From Paraburkholderia caffeinitolerans (GTDB taxonomy: Bacteria; Pseudomonadota; Gammaproteobacteria; Burkholderiales; Burkholderiaceae), in the NCBI RefSeq assembly GCF_902859945.1, contig NZ_CADIKL010000052.1:1-51594 (forward strand): 51,594 bases of DNA. The letters are read 5' to 3'. Below the pieces are notes generated by a model. That model ran no database searches. It worked only from the letters and a program-made list of their open reading frames with translations, and was not told where the DNA came from. Below, piece by piece: positions 35,683 to 43,761 of this stretch; positions within the stretch are counted from its first letter, which is position 1; the number at the start of each line of letters is the position of its first letter. Position numbers and translations under genes: made by a program.

Positions 35683-36510
35683 CTAAACCGCAAACCTCAA
35701 CGGCATCGATATCGAAGCGCATCTGCGATTCGTACTCGCACGTATCGCCGGCCATGCAATTACCCGCGTCGACGCTAAAAATCCATAAGGCACGCTTCCA
35801 TTGCCCGTCCGATTCACATAGGTTACCTGCCCATGTTCCGTGACCTGCATGCCATTGCTGACCACGTCGCCGTTGTAGTAGCGCTGCGATGTCTTGTCGT
35901 TCTGGATGAAGTTGTCGACCTGATCGCTAAATGCGCCAACCCTCACGCGATTGCCCGGTGAGATCGTCCAGACGACGCCGCCCTCCACATTGGTCGAGCG
36001 TTCGGGCGCGAGCGCCGCGTTGCCCTGTGTTGGGTCGAACAACTGGTCCAGCGACGGGAATCGAATCTTGCGCGACCAGGATGGATACGGCTGCAGCCAG
36101 CCGGTCAGGTCATACGTCGCGCCGAGCATCCATTGATTGCCGTTATCCTGCGCAACCGACGTGTCGTAAATCTCGTGACTCACGCCGGCCGTCAGGTGCA
36201 AACGGGTTAGCGGATCAACCCGGTACTCAAGCGCAGTCGAATACGTGCGCGCAATGTTGTATTCATTGAGTGCGCCGAACGCGTAGGTTGGGCTGCTGCC
36301 GCTGCCGCCGCTCCCGCTGCCCGCGGTCACCGCAACGTTGCGAATGTATCCGCTCAGGTCGTCCTGCTCCTCTCGAAAGTTGAATGCCCCAGTCACGCTG
36401 CCGAACCGGAGAAGTCGTATTCCGCCTGCGCCCGCCCACCGCTCACGGTCATGTCGTCGATCTCGTGATACGTCTGAACGCGCGCGTCCGTCATCGTCGA
36501 ATACCTTGTG
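35683..36510 (-). pseudogene. C-terminal fragment of a TonB-dependent receptor
   Basis: Beta-barrel sequence of an outer-membrane receptor is readable in two frames. The upstream piece ends in TVSGGRAQAEYDFSGS (frame change near 36400). The main piece reads GAFNFREEQDDLSGYIRNV, ALEYRVDPLTRLHLTAGVSH, PYPSWSRKIRFPSLDQLFD, PERSTNVEGGVVWTISPG and VDNFIQNDKTSQRYYNGDV. The plug, signal peptide and most of the barrel are missing, and the last strands ending in Phe are replaced by unrelated codons. Original length would have been about 700 residues. Its position next to the defence operon points to replacement by insertion or deletion. Confidence 0.8.
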
Positions 36511-36704
36511 GGGTATGCGTCCTTTTCGTGCAAAATCCTGCGTAATCGCTTGCTAAACCGCTCGTAGCACGATAACGCGACCTTGCAGTTCCTGTGCAGT
36601 CGATTGATCCGCAAGCCTTTGAACGATCGACGCTTTCCCGAACAAAGTGTCAGATTTTTCACGATTCGAACGATTACCCCAACCTCTGCTGGGAAATGCG
36701 CAAT

Positions 36705-37451
36705 ATGAAAAAAATAGCCGTGGTGACGCCCTATTACCGTGAGCCGATTGAAGTTTTGCAGCAGTGCCATGAAAGTGTGCTGACTCAGCAGGTGCATGCC
36801 GACGTCGTGCACCTGATGGTCGCGGACGGGGTGCCGAACGACGCGATCGATGCCTGGAAAGTCGAGCACATCCGGCTACCCAGGGCGCATGGAAACAATG
36901 GCAACACGCCAAGAGCGGTTGGCGCCTTGCTCGCGGACGCACAGGGATGCGATTTCATCGCTTTCCTCGATGCCGATAACTGGTACCACCCCGGACATCT
37001 GTCGAGCCTGCTGCGCATGCACGAATCGTCACGGGTCGACATCTGCAGTTCGCTGAGGACCTTTCATCGGCTCGACGGTTCGAACCTGAATGTTTCGGAA
37101 GCGGGAGAGGATCAGCTCCAGCATGTCGATACGAGCTGCCTTCTATTGCATCGCAATGCGTTTCCGTTGAACAACGTATGGTTCCAGATGCCGAATGAGA
37201 TCTCGCCGATTTGCGACCGTGTGTTCCTCAGGGCTGCGCTTCATCAGCGACGCAGTATCGCCTCAACCCAGCAAAGAACGGTTGCATTTAGAACGACTTA
37301 TGAAGTCCATTATCGGACAGCACATGAAGTGGCACCGGAAATCTGCAAGTCAAAGGAAGAGGATGTACGCAAGGCACTGTCGTTTCTGATGTCGGTGGAA
37401 GGCGTACAGAAAACGGTGGAGAAGCTGGGCTTTTGGTCCGCCTCGTGGTGA
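36705..37451 (+). CDS. Family 2 glycosyltransferase
   Basis: About 248 residues of GT-A fold. It opens MKKIAVVTPYYREPIEVLQQ, continues with VLTQQVHADVVHLMVADGVP and has the metal-binding motif FIAFLDADNWYHPGHLSSLL, then CLLLHRNAF. The ATG at 36705 has a GGGA site at suitable spacing; another ATG at 36696 is possible. No membrane segment is seen, so it would act in the cytoplasm on a lipid- or protein-linked acceptor. It stands alone between a TonB receptor fragment and a BKACE gene, without other polysaccharide genes. The sugar donor and acceptor are unknown. Confidence 0.87.
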   Translation: MKKIAVVTPYYREPIEVLQQCHESVLTQQVHADVVHLMVADGVPNDAIDAWKVEHIRLPRAHGNNGNTPRAVGALLADAQGCDFIAFLDADNWYHPGHLSSLLRMHESSRVDICSSLRTFHRLDGSNLNVSEAGEDQLQHVDTSCLLLHRNAFPLNNVWFQMPNEISPICDRVFLRAALHQRRSIASTQQRTVAFRTTYEVHYRTAHEVAPEICKSKEEDVRKALSFLMSVEGVQKTVEKLGFWSASW

Positions 37452-37696
37452 ACGCCTTCCGAGAAGCTCTGTGATTTCTCCGAATCGGCGGCCGGCTTGC
37501 AGAGACAGACCAGGAATGGGTAACTTCGCCAGCAGTAGCTCGTGCGATCGCTTCCATACGCCGGACTTCCGCCATTCGTCGTTGAGCACATCCGGCTTGA
37601 GATTTGGTTGGTCCAAGTTATCCTTTTCTAGTTGCCCGTGGGCTGACCAGCCGGCGGAGATCCAACGCCGGGAGTCAGGATGACTAACACACCTGA

Positions 37697-38542
37697 TCAC
37701 CCCACAGGCCTAAGCGCCAAAATCTCACGAGCCTGCTTTGCCGTAGCAACCGGCCGTCCAAATTCGCCACACAGCGAAGCCACCCGTTCAACCAACTGAG
37801 CATTGCTTTTCGCAAGCGTATCTTTATCCCAGCGGACGTTATCTTCCAGACCCGTGCGACAGTGGCCGCCCATTTCGAGCGTCCAGCGGTTCACCTCCAA
37901 CTGATGACGGCCAATACCCGCGGCAGTCCACGTCGCCGTCGGCAGCAGCTTGTTCAGCTGCGCGACTTCAAATTCGAGGATTTCGCGCCGGGCTGGCAAT
38001 GCGTTCTTCACGCCAAACACGAACTGCACGTGAACGGGCTCCTTCAGCAGACCTTGCTGCACAAGATCCACGGTGCTGTAGAGCATCGCCAGATCGAAGA
38101 TTTCGATTTCGGGCTTCACATCGAGGTCGAGCATCGTCTGCGCTAACGAGCGCACGAAATCCGGCGGATTTTCATAGACGATGGTCGGAAAATTCACCGA
38201 GCCGGTTGCCAGCGATGCCATATCAGGCCGCAAATCGAGCATTGCGCCGCGCTGCTCGAACGACCGGCCGCGCCCGCCCGTCGAAAACTGGATGACGATG
38301 TCCGGGCAATGCTTGCGGATGCCTTCCTGAAGCGCTGCGAAGCGGTTGCGATCGGAACTGGAGCGCTCCTCTTCGTCACGCACGTGCAGATGCACGAGTG
38401 TCGCCCCAGCCTCGTAGGCCTCGTGCGTACTTTCGATCTGCTCGGGCACCGAAATCGGCACGGCCGGATTGTCCTTCTTGCGCGGTACGGAACCCGTAAT
38501 GGCTACGGAGATGATGCAGGGCTGCTTCAAGGTCGAACTCAT
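37697..38542 (-). CDS. BKACE (DUF849) beta-keto acid cleavage enzyme
   Basis: 281 residues of the zinc TIM-barrel family that condenses a beta-keto acid with acetyl-CoA to give acetoacetate and a new CoA ester. Motifs: CIISVAITGSVPRKKDNPAV at the start, AGATLVHLHVRDEEERS with the zinc HxH, IQFSTGGRGRSFEQRGAML, MASLATGSVNFPTIVYENPP, KPEIEIFDLAMLYSTVDLVQ and MGGHCRTGLEDNVRWDKDTL. The ATG follows AGGTGT. The substrate differs between family members. Two IclR-type boxes 128-163 bases upstream of its start suggest control by an IclR-family regulator located elsewhere. Confidence 0.92.
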   Translation of the reverse strand: MSSTLKQPCIISVAITGSVPRKKDNPAVPISVPEQIESTHEAYEAGATLVHLHVRDEEERSSSDRNRFAALQEGIRKHCPDIVIQFSTGGRGRSFEQRGAMLDLRPDMASLATGSVNFPTIVYENPPDFVRSLAQTMLDLDVKPEIEIFDLAMLYSTVDLVQQGLLKEPVHVQFVFGVKNALPARREILEFEVAQLNKLLPTATWTAAGIGRHQLEVNRWTLEMGGHCRTGLEDNVRWDKDTLAKSNAQLVERVASLCGEFGRPVATAKQAREILALRPVG

Positions 38543-38669
38543 CGTGACACCTTTTTCAATGTACAGATATCAGGCTGCTTGCGTCGAAGGAACCCTGAAC
38601 ACAAGCAGGCCGAAGCGCCCAAGGATAGGCGGACGCTGGTCGGACAGCAATATTTCGAACTGTGGTGGA

Positions 38670-38705
38670 GCGCGTTTATCGCACAGGTTCGTGCGATAAA
38701 CGCAC
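38670..38705. promoter_or_regulatory. Paired IclR/PcaR-type operator
   Basis: GTGCGATAAACGCAC (38691-38705) agrees at 13 of 15 positions with the PcaR/PcaU/PobR consensus GTTCGATAATCGCAC as I remember it. A second copy on the other strand (38670-38684, GTGCGATAAACGCGC) mirrors it, so 13 bases form a perfect inverted repeat with a 6-base spacer. It lies between the divergent BKACE gene and the dehydrogenase remnant. Confidence 0.65.
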
Positions 38706-38899
38706 ATTTTTCGGGTTTGCACCGAGAGCCAGCCTCCCGCCTTCTACTGGTCTTCAATAACTTAGCCATACGAATCAATCAGATTGCCAAGACCGACAAG
38801 TGCAAGCGGCCGACCTGGCTCCGATGCAACTTCGCGGGAGAGCTCGCCAATTTAATCATAAAATGTACCATTTAGTTAAATTAGACGAATTGCACTGGC

Positions 38900-39100
38900 A
38901 TGTCCAAGCAAGCAAACACAGAACCAATCTCCGCGCCGGCCCGGATTGGCTTTATCCTGGCCGGCCCGCTTCTGGCGCTTTACTTCACCATCGGCGGCGG
39001 CATGCTCATCGCGCGCGGCGGCAGCTGACATTACCTCCTGGCGGGTCTTGCGCTCTGCGCAACCGGCGTTCAGCTCGGCGGTATGGTCTGTTCGACCAGA
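38900..39100 (+). pseudogene. N-terminal remnant of a membrane-bound PQQ dehydrogenase
   Basis: The frame from ATG 38900 reads MSKQANTEPIS, then ARIGFILAGPLLALYFTIGG and MLIARGGS, then TGA (39026-39028), then in the same frame HYLLAGLALCATGVQLGG. The N-terminal membrane anchor of glucose/quinate-type PQQ dehydrogenases has two hydrophobic helices joined by GGSWYYLLAG-like sequence, so the TGA sits exactly where the conserved Trp is expected. After the second helix the similarity stops and the roughly 700-residue catalytic domain is gone. A 42-residue membrane peptide could still be made, but decay is the simpler reading. Confidence 0.6.
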
Positions 39101-39131
39101 CGACGCAGGTGTTGCATGCAGAGAGAGAAGC

Positions 39132-39165
39132 GCCCAGGCGTGCGCCATAGGGCGCGTGCCTGGGC
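39132..39165. terminator. Long hairpin after the dehydrogenase remnant
   Basis: GCCCAGGCGTGCGCC and GGCGCGTGCCTGGGC pair at 13 of 15 positions around a 4-base loop. No T run follows on either strand, so it may be a transcript-stabilising hairpin rather than an efficient terminator. Confidence 0.45.
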
Positions 39166-39280
39166 GGCGAGAGGGGGAGTTTGCACACGCCGGATCCTGA
39201 ACGCATGATGCGGGTAAAGTAGGACTATCAGGCGAACTCAGTCGCCAAGGATGCGTTCGCGATATCCGTGGGAGAGACCG

Positions 39281-39793
39281 ATGAGAAAAGGCATCTCACT
39301 CGCGTTGACGCATGGAGCGTGCATCATGACGCTCGTGCTCGGCGCTTGCGCACAACCCGAGCAGCGCGTGCAAACAGGCATGAATGAGCAGGCGATTATC
39401 GCGAAGCTCGGTCCGCCAAAGGAGACGTACGACCTGCCCAACGGCGGCAAGCGTCTTATGTGGCCCACGCAACCCATGGGGATGACCACCACCGCCGTCG
39501 ATCTCGATGCATCGGGAAATTCGACCAGTGTGCGGCAAGTGCTTAAGGAAACTGAGTTTTACCGCGCCGAAGTCAACAAGTGGACGCGCAACGACGTGCT
39601 GGTCGCGTTCGGGCGCCCGTTCGAGACGGTGTATTTCAAGCGGATGGATCGAGAGGTGTGGTCGTATCGATACATGGAGAGCAACGTCTTCCACATGATC
39701 TTCAATTTCTACTTCGACCCGCAGGGCGTACTCAGGCAAACGCAGAAGCAGCCAGACCCGAAATACGATCCGAGCCAGAGCAACAAGTTCTGA
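39281..39793 (+). CDS. Small outer-membrane-type lipoprotein, BamE/SmpA-like fold likely
   Basis: 170 residues from the ATG at 39281 (MRKGISLALTHGACIM), behind GGAGAGACCG. The lipobox is LVLGAC, with the lipidated Cys near residue 23. The mature part has two repeats of the SmpA/OmlA-like pattern: MNEQAIIAKLGPPKETYDLP and WTRNDVLVAFGRPFETVYFK, each followed by a W-Y or W-P strand (REVWSYRYM). This double 'G-x-P' arrangement is typical of BamE-fold lipoproteins. It is probably anchored in the outer membrane. The gene stands alone and its function is not known. Confidence 0.85.
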   Translation: MRKGISLALTHGACIMTLVLGACAQPEQRVQTGMNEQAIIAKLGPPKETYDLPNGGKRLMWPTQPMGMTTTAVDLDASGNSTSVRQVLKETEFYRAEVNKWTRNDVLVAFGRPFETVYFKRMDREVWSYRYMESNVFHMIFNFYFDPQGVLRQTQKQPDPKYDPSQSNKF

Positions 39794-40424
39794 ACGAAGA
39801 CGGATACGCAAACCGATCCGAACGGCTTCGCATGGAGCGTGCGGGGTACGCTCGTGCACACCATGCTACTGGCGAATGCGCCAATCCGCCTCGTTCCTCA
39901 ACAGGAGATGCCACGGTCACAGGGCTAAAATGCGTCTTCGAGGCCGCGTGGAGGCAACCCGAACCGATGGCTGGCATGCAGCCAGTGCTCATGGCCCGCA
40001 TGCGCAAACCCCTGCATTACCCGCTTGATGTGATCCTGACTTGCGTTCGCTGATATGGGGCCTATCCGCTCAGCCTGCGAAACCTTCAAGAAGTAATGGC
40101 GGAACAACGGCGCTCTACAAACTTGCGCCGGGCAGTTCTATTCGTTGTCGGCATAAGTAGTCCTAGGCATATCAGGATTGCAGCGTAGCGAGTCACTTTT
40201 CCGTGTGATCCAGCCCTTCACCCAAGCAGGCATCGCTACTGCGCGGGGGGAATAATAGATAGGCGCGGCACGTTAGTAACTATGTCGACGCCTGCGTTCG
40301 CGATGAACCGCGTGACGCGTCCGCAATGCACGCACGGCTCGGCGTCGTCGGTAACAGCGCGGATAATGCCTCGCCGGATTGCCTTCCACGGGGCTTCCTG
40401 CGAGCTTCCCAAGAGGAAATCATC
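39794..40424. other. 631-base gap, nothing recognised
   Basis: No frame on either strand has both a convincing start and protein-like composition. It contains the promoter for the following small secreted protein and probably debris of lost genes. Confidence 0.5.
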
Positions 40425-40571
40425 ATGAAGCGGTTTCGGATGGTTCTTGCGTGTCTCGTTTGCCTCGGAATGGCTGCGGTTTCCGGGTCCGTTGCCGCGA
40501 GCGGCGATACGAATCAAGGCGGCAATGGCGCGTCGAGCACTTCAACCGATTCCTCAGGCGGTGGTTATTGA
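40425..40571 (+). CDS. Small secreted protein, unknown function
   Basis: 48 residues behind an AGAGGAAAT site. MKRFRMVLACLVCLGMAAVS is a good signal peptide with cleavage likely after VAA. The mature part is only about 23 residues (SGDTNQGGNGASST and a Ser/Gly tail ending GGGY), disordered and without Cys. The CHRD gene follows on the same strand 96 bases later. Burkholderiaceae carry many such short secreted Ser/Gly proteins. I know no function for them. Confidence 0.6.
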   Translation: MKRFRMVLACLVCLGMAAVSGSVAASGDTNQGGNGASSTSTDSSGGGY

Positions 40572-40667
40572 GTGCCGCACGCCGTATGCGCAGTACGTCG
40601 CCAGGCCTCTACGCGATCCGCTGCATATGCGATGCGCGTGCGCGGCGATGTCTCGAGGAGATAGCTG

Positions 40668-41129
40668 ATGAGTGCATTCCAGTTACGGCGCGCTATTCTC
40701 GCGCTTGCCTGCGCCTTATGCGCTGGAGGAGTGAGCGTCGCGCTTGCGGCACCCATATCATTTTCAGTTTCGCTCAACGGCTCGGAGCAGGTGCCCTCCG
40801 TACAGACCAAGGGCACCGGAGACGCGAAGCTTACATACGACCCCGAAACACGTCAGGTCACCTGGAACGTAACGTACAAGGATCTTTCAAGTCCGGTGAC
40901 GATGGCGCATTTCCACGTTGGGGCAGCGGGAAAGAATGGCAAACCTGTGGTCTGGCTAACGAAAGTGGGTAGCACCAGCACCCCCATTGAGGGCCCCATC
41001 AAAGGCGAGACTACGATGACGGCCGATGAGGCGAAGGAATTCGTTGCGGGCGACTTGTACATCAATGTCCACACGAAGGACCACCCGGATGGCGAGATCC
41101 GCGGTCAGGTAATGCCGCCGAAGCAGTAG
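40668..41129 (+). CDS. CHRD-domain secreted protein
   Basis: 153 residues behind GGAGATAGCTG. The signal peptide is ALACALCAGGVSVALA, followed by one CHRD domain: SFSVSLNGSEQVPSVQTKGT, then YDPETRQVTWNVTYKDLSSP, AHFHVGAAGKNG and LYINVHTKDHPDGEIRGQV. The last string is the family hallmark. CHRD proteins are extracytoplasmic beta-folds named after chordin. Their role in bacteria is poorly defined and the neighbours do not clarify it. Confidence 0.9.
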   Translation: MSAFQLRRAILALACALCAGGVSVALAAPISFSVSLNGSEQVPSVQTKGTGDAKLTYDPETRQVTWNVTYKDLSSPVTMAHFHVGAAGKNGKPVVWLTKVGSTSTPIEGPIKGETTMTADEAKEFVAGDLYINVHTKDHPDGEIRGQVMPPKQ

Positions 41130-41347
41130 TGGTTGTGGGAAGGCGCGCGTCAGCAGCGCTCTGGCGCGCATTGCCTCAGAAGTACATCGCAGCACGATGC
41201 GTGTTCGTCAACTTGAGCGCACAAATGCCAATCCAGACGTGCACACGTTCGCCAATCGTCTAGCCGTTCAGCTTGAACATTCGCCGCTGGGGAGTCAGCT
41301 CAGGAAACTGTCCACCCGCATGGCAAGCATGGTCTTGCGAAAGGAAC

Positions 41348-41376
41348 ATGGCCGCTCTCACATAGGGAGCGGCCAT
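41348..41376 (-). terminator. Hairpin after the TIGR03118 gene
   Basis: ATGGCCGCTC and GAGCGGCCAT form a perfect 10-base stem with a 9-base loop, 21 bases past the stop of the minus-strand gene. A T-rich stretch (TTCCTTT) follows on that strand. It may also end transcripts from the convergent CHRD gene. Confidence 0.6.
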
Positions 41377-41396
41377 CGACAATTGTGCGCTCAGCG

Positions 41397-42599
41397 CTAC
41401 ATGCCCACGCCCATCCCTCCGCCCGCACTTGTGCCGGCGCCAGAACCCGCACTTGTGCCGGTGCCAGAACCCGTGCTCGCGCCTGCGCTCGACGCTGGAC
41501 TCAGATCGATCCTTCCATAGACGCCATTGGCTTCGTCATTCGGGCCCGCTGCGAAGAACAGCGTACTGGAAGGTTGATTACTGACGTCGTTGCCGAACCC
41601 AATGCCCCAGACGCCGTGCTCGACAATCGAACTGCCGTTCGAGCCGGAGAGCGGTCCCATCGACCGCCCGCTCGATGCATTGAACGCGTTGATCGTACCG
41701 TCGCCGAAATTGCCGATCAGTATCGCGCCGCTCATCGTGCCGAAGTTTGCGGGTGCCTGTGCAATGCCCCACGGCGCGTTGAGCGGGGCTCCCGTTGCGA
41801 AGTGCTGCTTCAGGTTACCCGCTGTGTCATACACATCGATCATGCCAAGTCCCGCGCCCGCGACATCATCGTGTTTGGCCGAGTCTTGCATTGCGTACGT
41901 GACGAAGAGGTTCGAGCCAATCGCCTGAATGCCGAACGGCGCGAAGCCGGCTGGAATTGCCGGATCCGTGAAGGTGCCGGGCATCGCGACCTTTTTGAAT
42001 GAGGTATTGAAGACGTCGATCTTGTTGTTATGGAAATCCGTTGCGTAGAGGAAGTTGTTATTGTTCATCGTTGCGAGTGCGAGACCCTTGTACACGGCGC
42101 CTCCCGTTCCGTCGTCGTACATGACGAACGCGTTGGTGGGCCCAACAGCGGGTGCCCACGCGGTAATGCTTCCGCCCTCACCCGCGAAGATGAACGCAGC
42201 GACGCCGGACTTGCCGTTCTCCGTGACGGTGAAACTTTGTGTGCCGTTGAAGACTATGCCAGTGGGCGATGCCGTGCCGTTCATACCGTTGGGTATTGCG
42301 ACTATCAGCGATTGCGGGACGCCATTGCCGTCGTAGAGCGTCGCGACATTGGTGCCGTTGTCCGCAACCCACGCGAAACCTTTCGGATTGAAGGCGACAC
42401 CCCACGGGTTTTTCAGATTCGAGTCGATGTGCGGGGCAGCCACCGCGCCATCGGAGACAAGGGCCGTCGGCGTGAACGATGACTGGACGGGTGGGCTTGC
42501 ACCGCTCGAACTGGAACCGGAGCCGCCGCCGCACGACACAAGAGTCGCGATAGCCGCGCTGCATGCTACAACGGTGAATACGGCGAGTAGAGACTTCAT
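41397..42599 (-). CDS. TIGR03118 family secreted/lipoprotein
   Basis: 400 residues from the ATG at 42599, behind GGAG. The signal peptide ends in TLVSCGGG, a lipobox-like Cys followed by a Gly/Ser linker. The body is a beta-propeller-like repeat typical of TIGR03118: LKNPWGVAFNPKGFAWVADN, GTASPTGIVFNGTQSFTV, NNNFLYATDFHNNKIDVFNT, PFGIQAIGSNLFVTYAMQDS, APWGIAQAPANFGTMSGAIL and GVWGIGFGNDVSNQPSSTLF. The last 30 residues are a low-complexity Gly/Ser/Ala/Thr tail. No catalytic role is known for the family. It stands alone. Confidence 0.9.
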   Translation of the reverse strand: MKSLLAVFTVVACSAAIATLVSCGGGSGSSSSGASPPVQSSFTPTALVSDGAVAAPHIDSNLKNPWGVAFNPKGFAWVADNGTNVATLYDGNGVPQSLIVAIPNGMNGTASPTGIVFNGTQSFTVTENGKSGVAAFIFAGEGGSITAWAPAVGPTNAFVMYDDGTGGAVYKGLALATMNNNNFLYATDFHNNKIDVFNTSFKKVAMPGTFTDPAIPAGFAPFGIQAIGSNLFVTYAMQDSAKHDDVAGAGLGMIDVYDTAGNLKQHFATGAPLNAPWGIAQAPANFGTMSGAILIGNFGDGTINAFNASSGRSMGPLSGSNGSSIVEHGVWGIGFGNDVSNQPSSTLFFAAGPNDEANGVYGRIDLSPASSAGASTGSGTGTSAGSGAGTSAGGGMGVGM

Positions 42600-42728
42600 G
42601 ACCGTACTCCTTGCTCCCAAGACCTGACGGTCAAAGAACGAGGCGGACGCGGGACTTATTCCGGAAGAACAGGCCTTTTTTCACAGGTGATCCCGAGACA
42701 TCGCAGTGGCTGAACTGACTAGATAAAA

Positions 42729-43105
42729 GTGAATGCCGATTTGATCGCGTTGCCCCTCATACAACTCGATTCGAGCCAGTGGGATTGCCTGGACTGGCAA
42801 GACTGGTTCGAACACTTCGGCGTGCAATACGAGACGAGATCCCCCGCAATGCACTTACCTTTAATCAGGTGACGCTATCGTTCAACGCGGCATTACAGGG
42901 GCTTGGAGTATCGCTTGGCGGGGATTTCATGGCACGTCAATCGATGGACTCCGGTGCATTGTTGAGTTTTTCTTTCAAAGGCGCCAGAAGCGCACTGCGC
43001 GCACTCGCGCCGAATCTCGTTGCCCGCCCGCGCCGCCAACTTGCAGCAACTGGGTATCTGGATCAAGATCAAGTCGTGTTGCGAGGAACAGGCGACTTTC
43101 CATGA
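42729..43105 (+). pseudogene. C-terminal remnant of a LysR-type regulator
   Basis: Two frames carry a GcvA-like effector domain. The first reads ADLIALPLIQ then LDSSQWDCLDWQDWFEHFG. After a run of five C at 42841-42845 the sense moves to a second frame reading ALTFNQVTLSFNAALQGLGV then SLGGDFMARQSMDSGALLSF. Compared with intact family members, the HTH half is missing and the last 40 residues have degenerated. It cannot encode a functional regulator. Confidence 0.75.
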
Positions 43106-43308
43106 CCGACCATCCCGAAACCGATCTCGATCCTGATGCCGACCCAGACAAGCTGAAAGGTCCCGGCGGCATGACGTTAAGACAAATCCACGAGCAAGTG
43201 CAGAAGAGCGTTGAGCGGGATCGCGAGGCGCACCACTCGTTCGTTCCCCAGCAGAGCCGGTGGCAACGATGGGTCCGGTATGTTTGGGGCCGCAGTGGTC
43301 GGCGCTAA
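43102..43308 (+). CDS. Small charged hypothetical protein
   Basis: 68 residues, beginning MTDHPETDLDPDADPDKLKG with a helical centre GMTLRQIHEQVQKSVERDRE and a basic, Trp-rich end RWQRWVRYVWGRSGRR. The ATG overlaps the last codons of the LysR remnant and has an AGGAACAGG stretch upstream. The acidic head, amphipathic helix and aromatic-basic tail look like real protein, perhaps a small membrane-associated factor. No family is recognised. Confidence 0.45.
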   Translation: MTDHPETDLDPDADPDKLKGPGGMTLRQIHEQVQKSVERDREAHHSFVPQQSRWQRWVRYVWGRSGRR

Positions 43309-43761
43309 GCGCTGCTTGACTCAACGCTGTCGTCGGAAATCACCTCCCCTACAATCAGTCGCGGGTCTGTCGACCGAGTGTCGGATATAGGGGCAAACCT
43401 GCCGGCTTTACGGCAAGCTTGGCGTCGCGTCAAACAAGCGAAGTGAACCGCACCGTGAATCGTGGAGGCCGATTGGTTTAAGTTAATTCGGGTTCGCCGG
43501 CTTGCCTGCGGAGGGCTGCGGTGCCAACCCTGCTGGAAATGCAATCTAGAGTTGGCGTCCGGGACCAGAAAGCCGGTACTTTTCCATCCTGCAGGTTAAA
43601 TCAACGGGCTCGTATGCACTCGTCAACTCGCGAGCCAGTTTGAGTCTGCTTTCGAGTACCTGCGGCGAATATACGATCATGGCATTCCGCCTTGTGAGCG
43701 CCCGGACATGCGACGGACCAGTCCACCTTCATGGCGTGGTCCGCCGCGTGGTCAGCCATCC
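43309..43761. other. 453-base gap with one possible micro-gene
   Basis: Mostly without coding signal. On the minus strand 43680-43546 encodes 44 residues, MIVYSPQVLESRLKLAREL and then TSAYEPVDLTCRMEKYRLSG, which looks protein-like. It has no clear ribosome site and could be the end of a lost gene. Confidence 0.3.

Noticed and set aside
39026..39028. TGA in the dehydrogenase remnant as a selenocysteine codon
   Set aside because: The position corresponds to Trp in the family, no SECIS-like hairpin follows directly, and the catalytic domain is missing anyway.
43621..43749. Minus-strand frame starting MADHAADHAMKVDWSVAC
   Set aside because: It overlaps another short frame in the same stretch, has no homology I know and ends quickly; there is not enough to call a gene.
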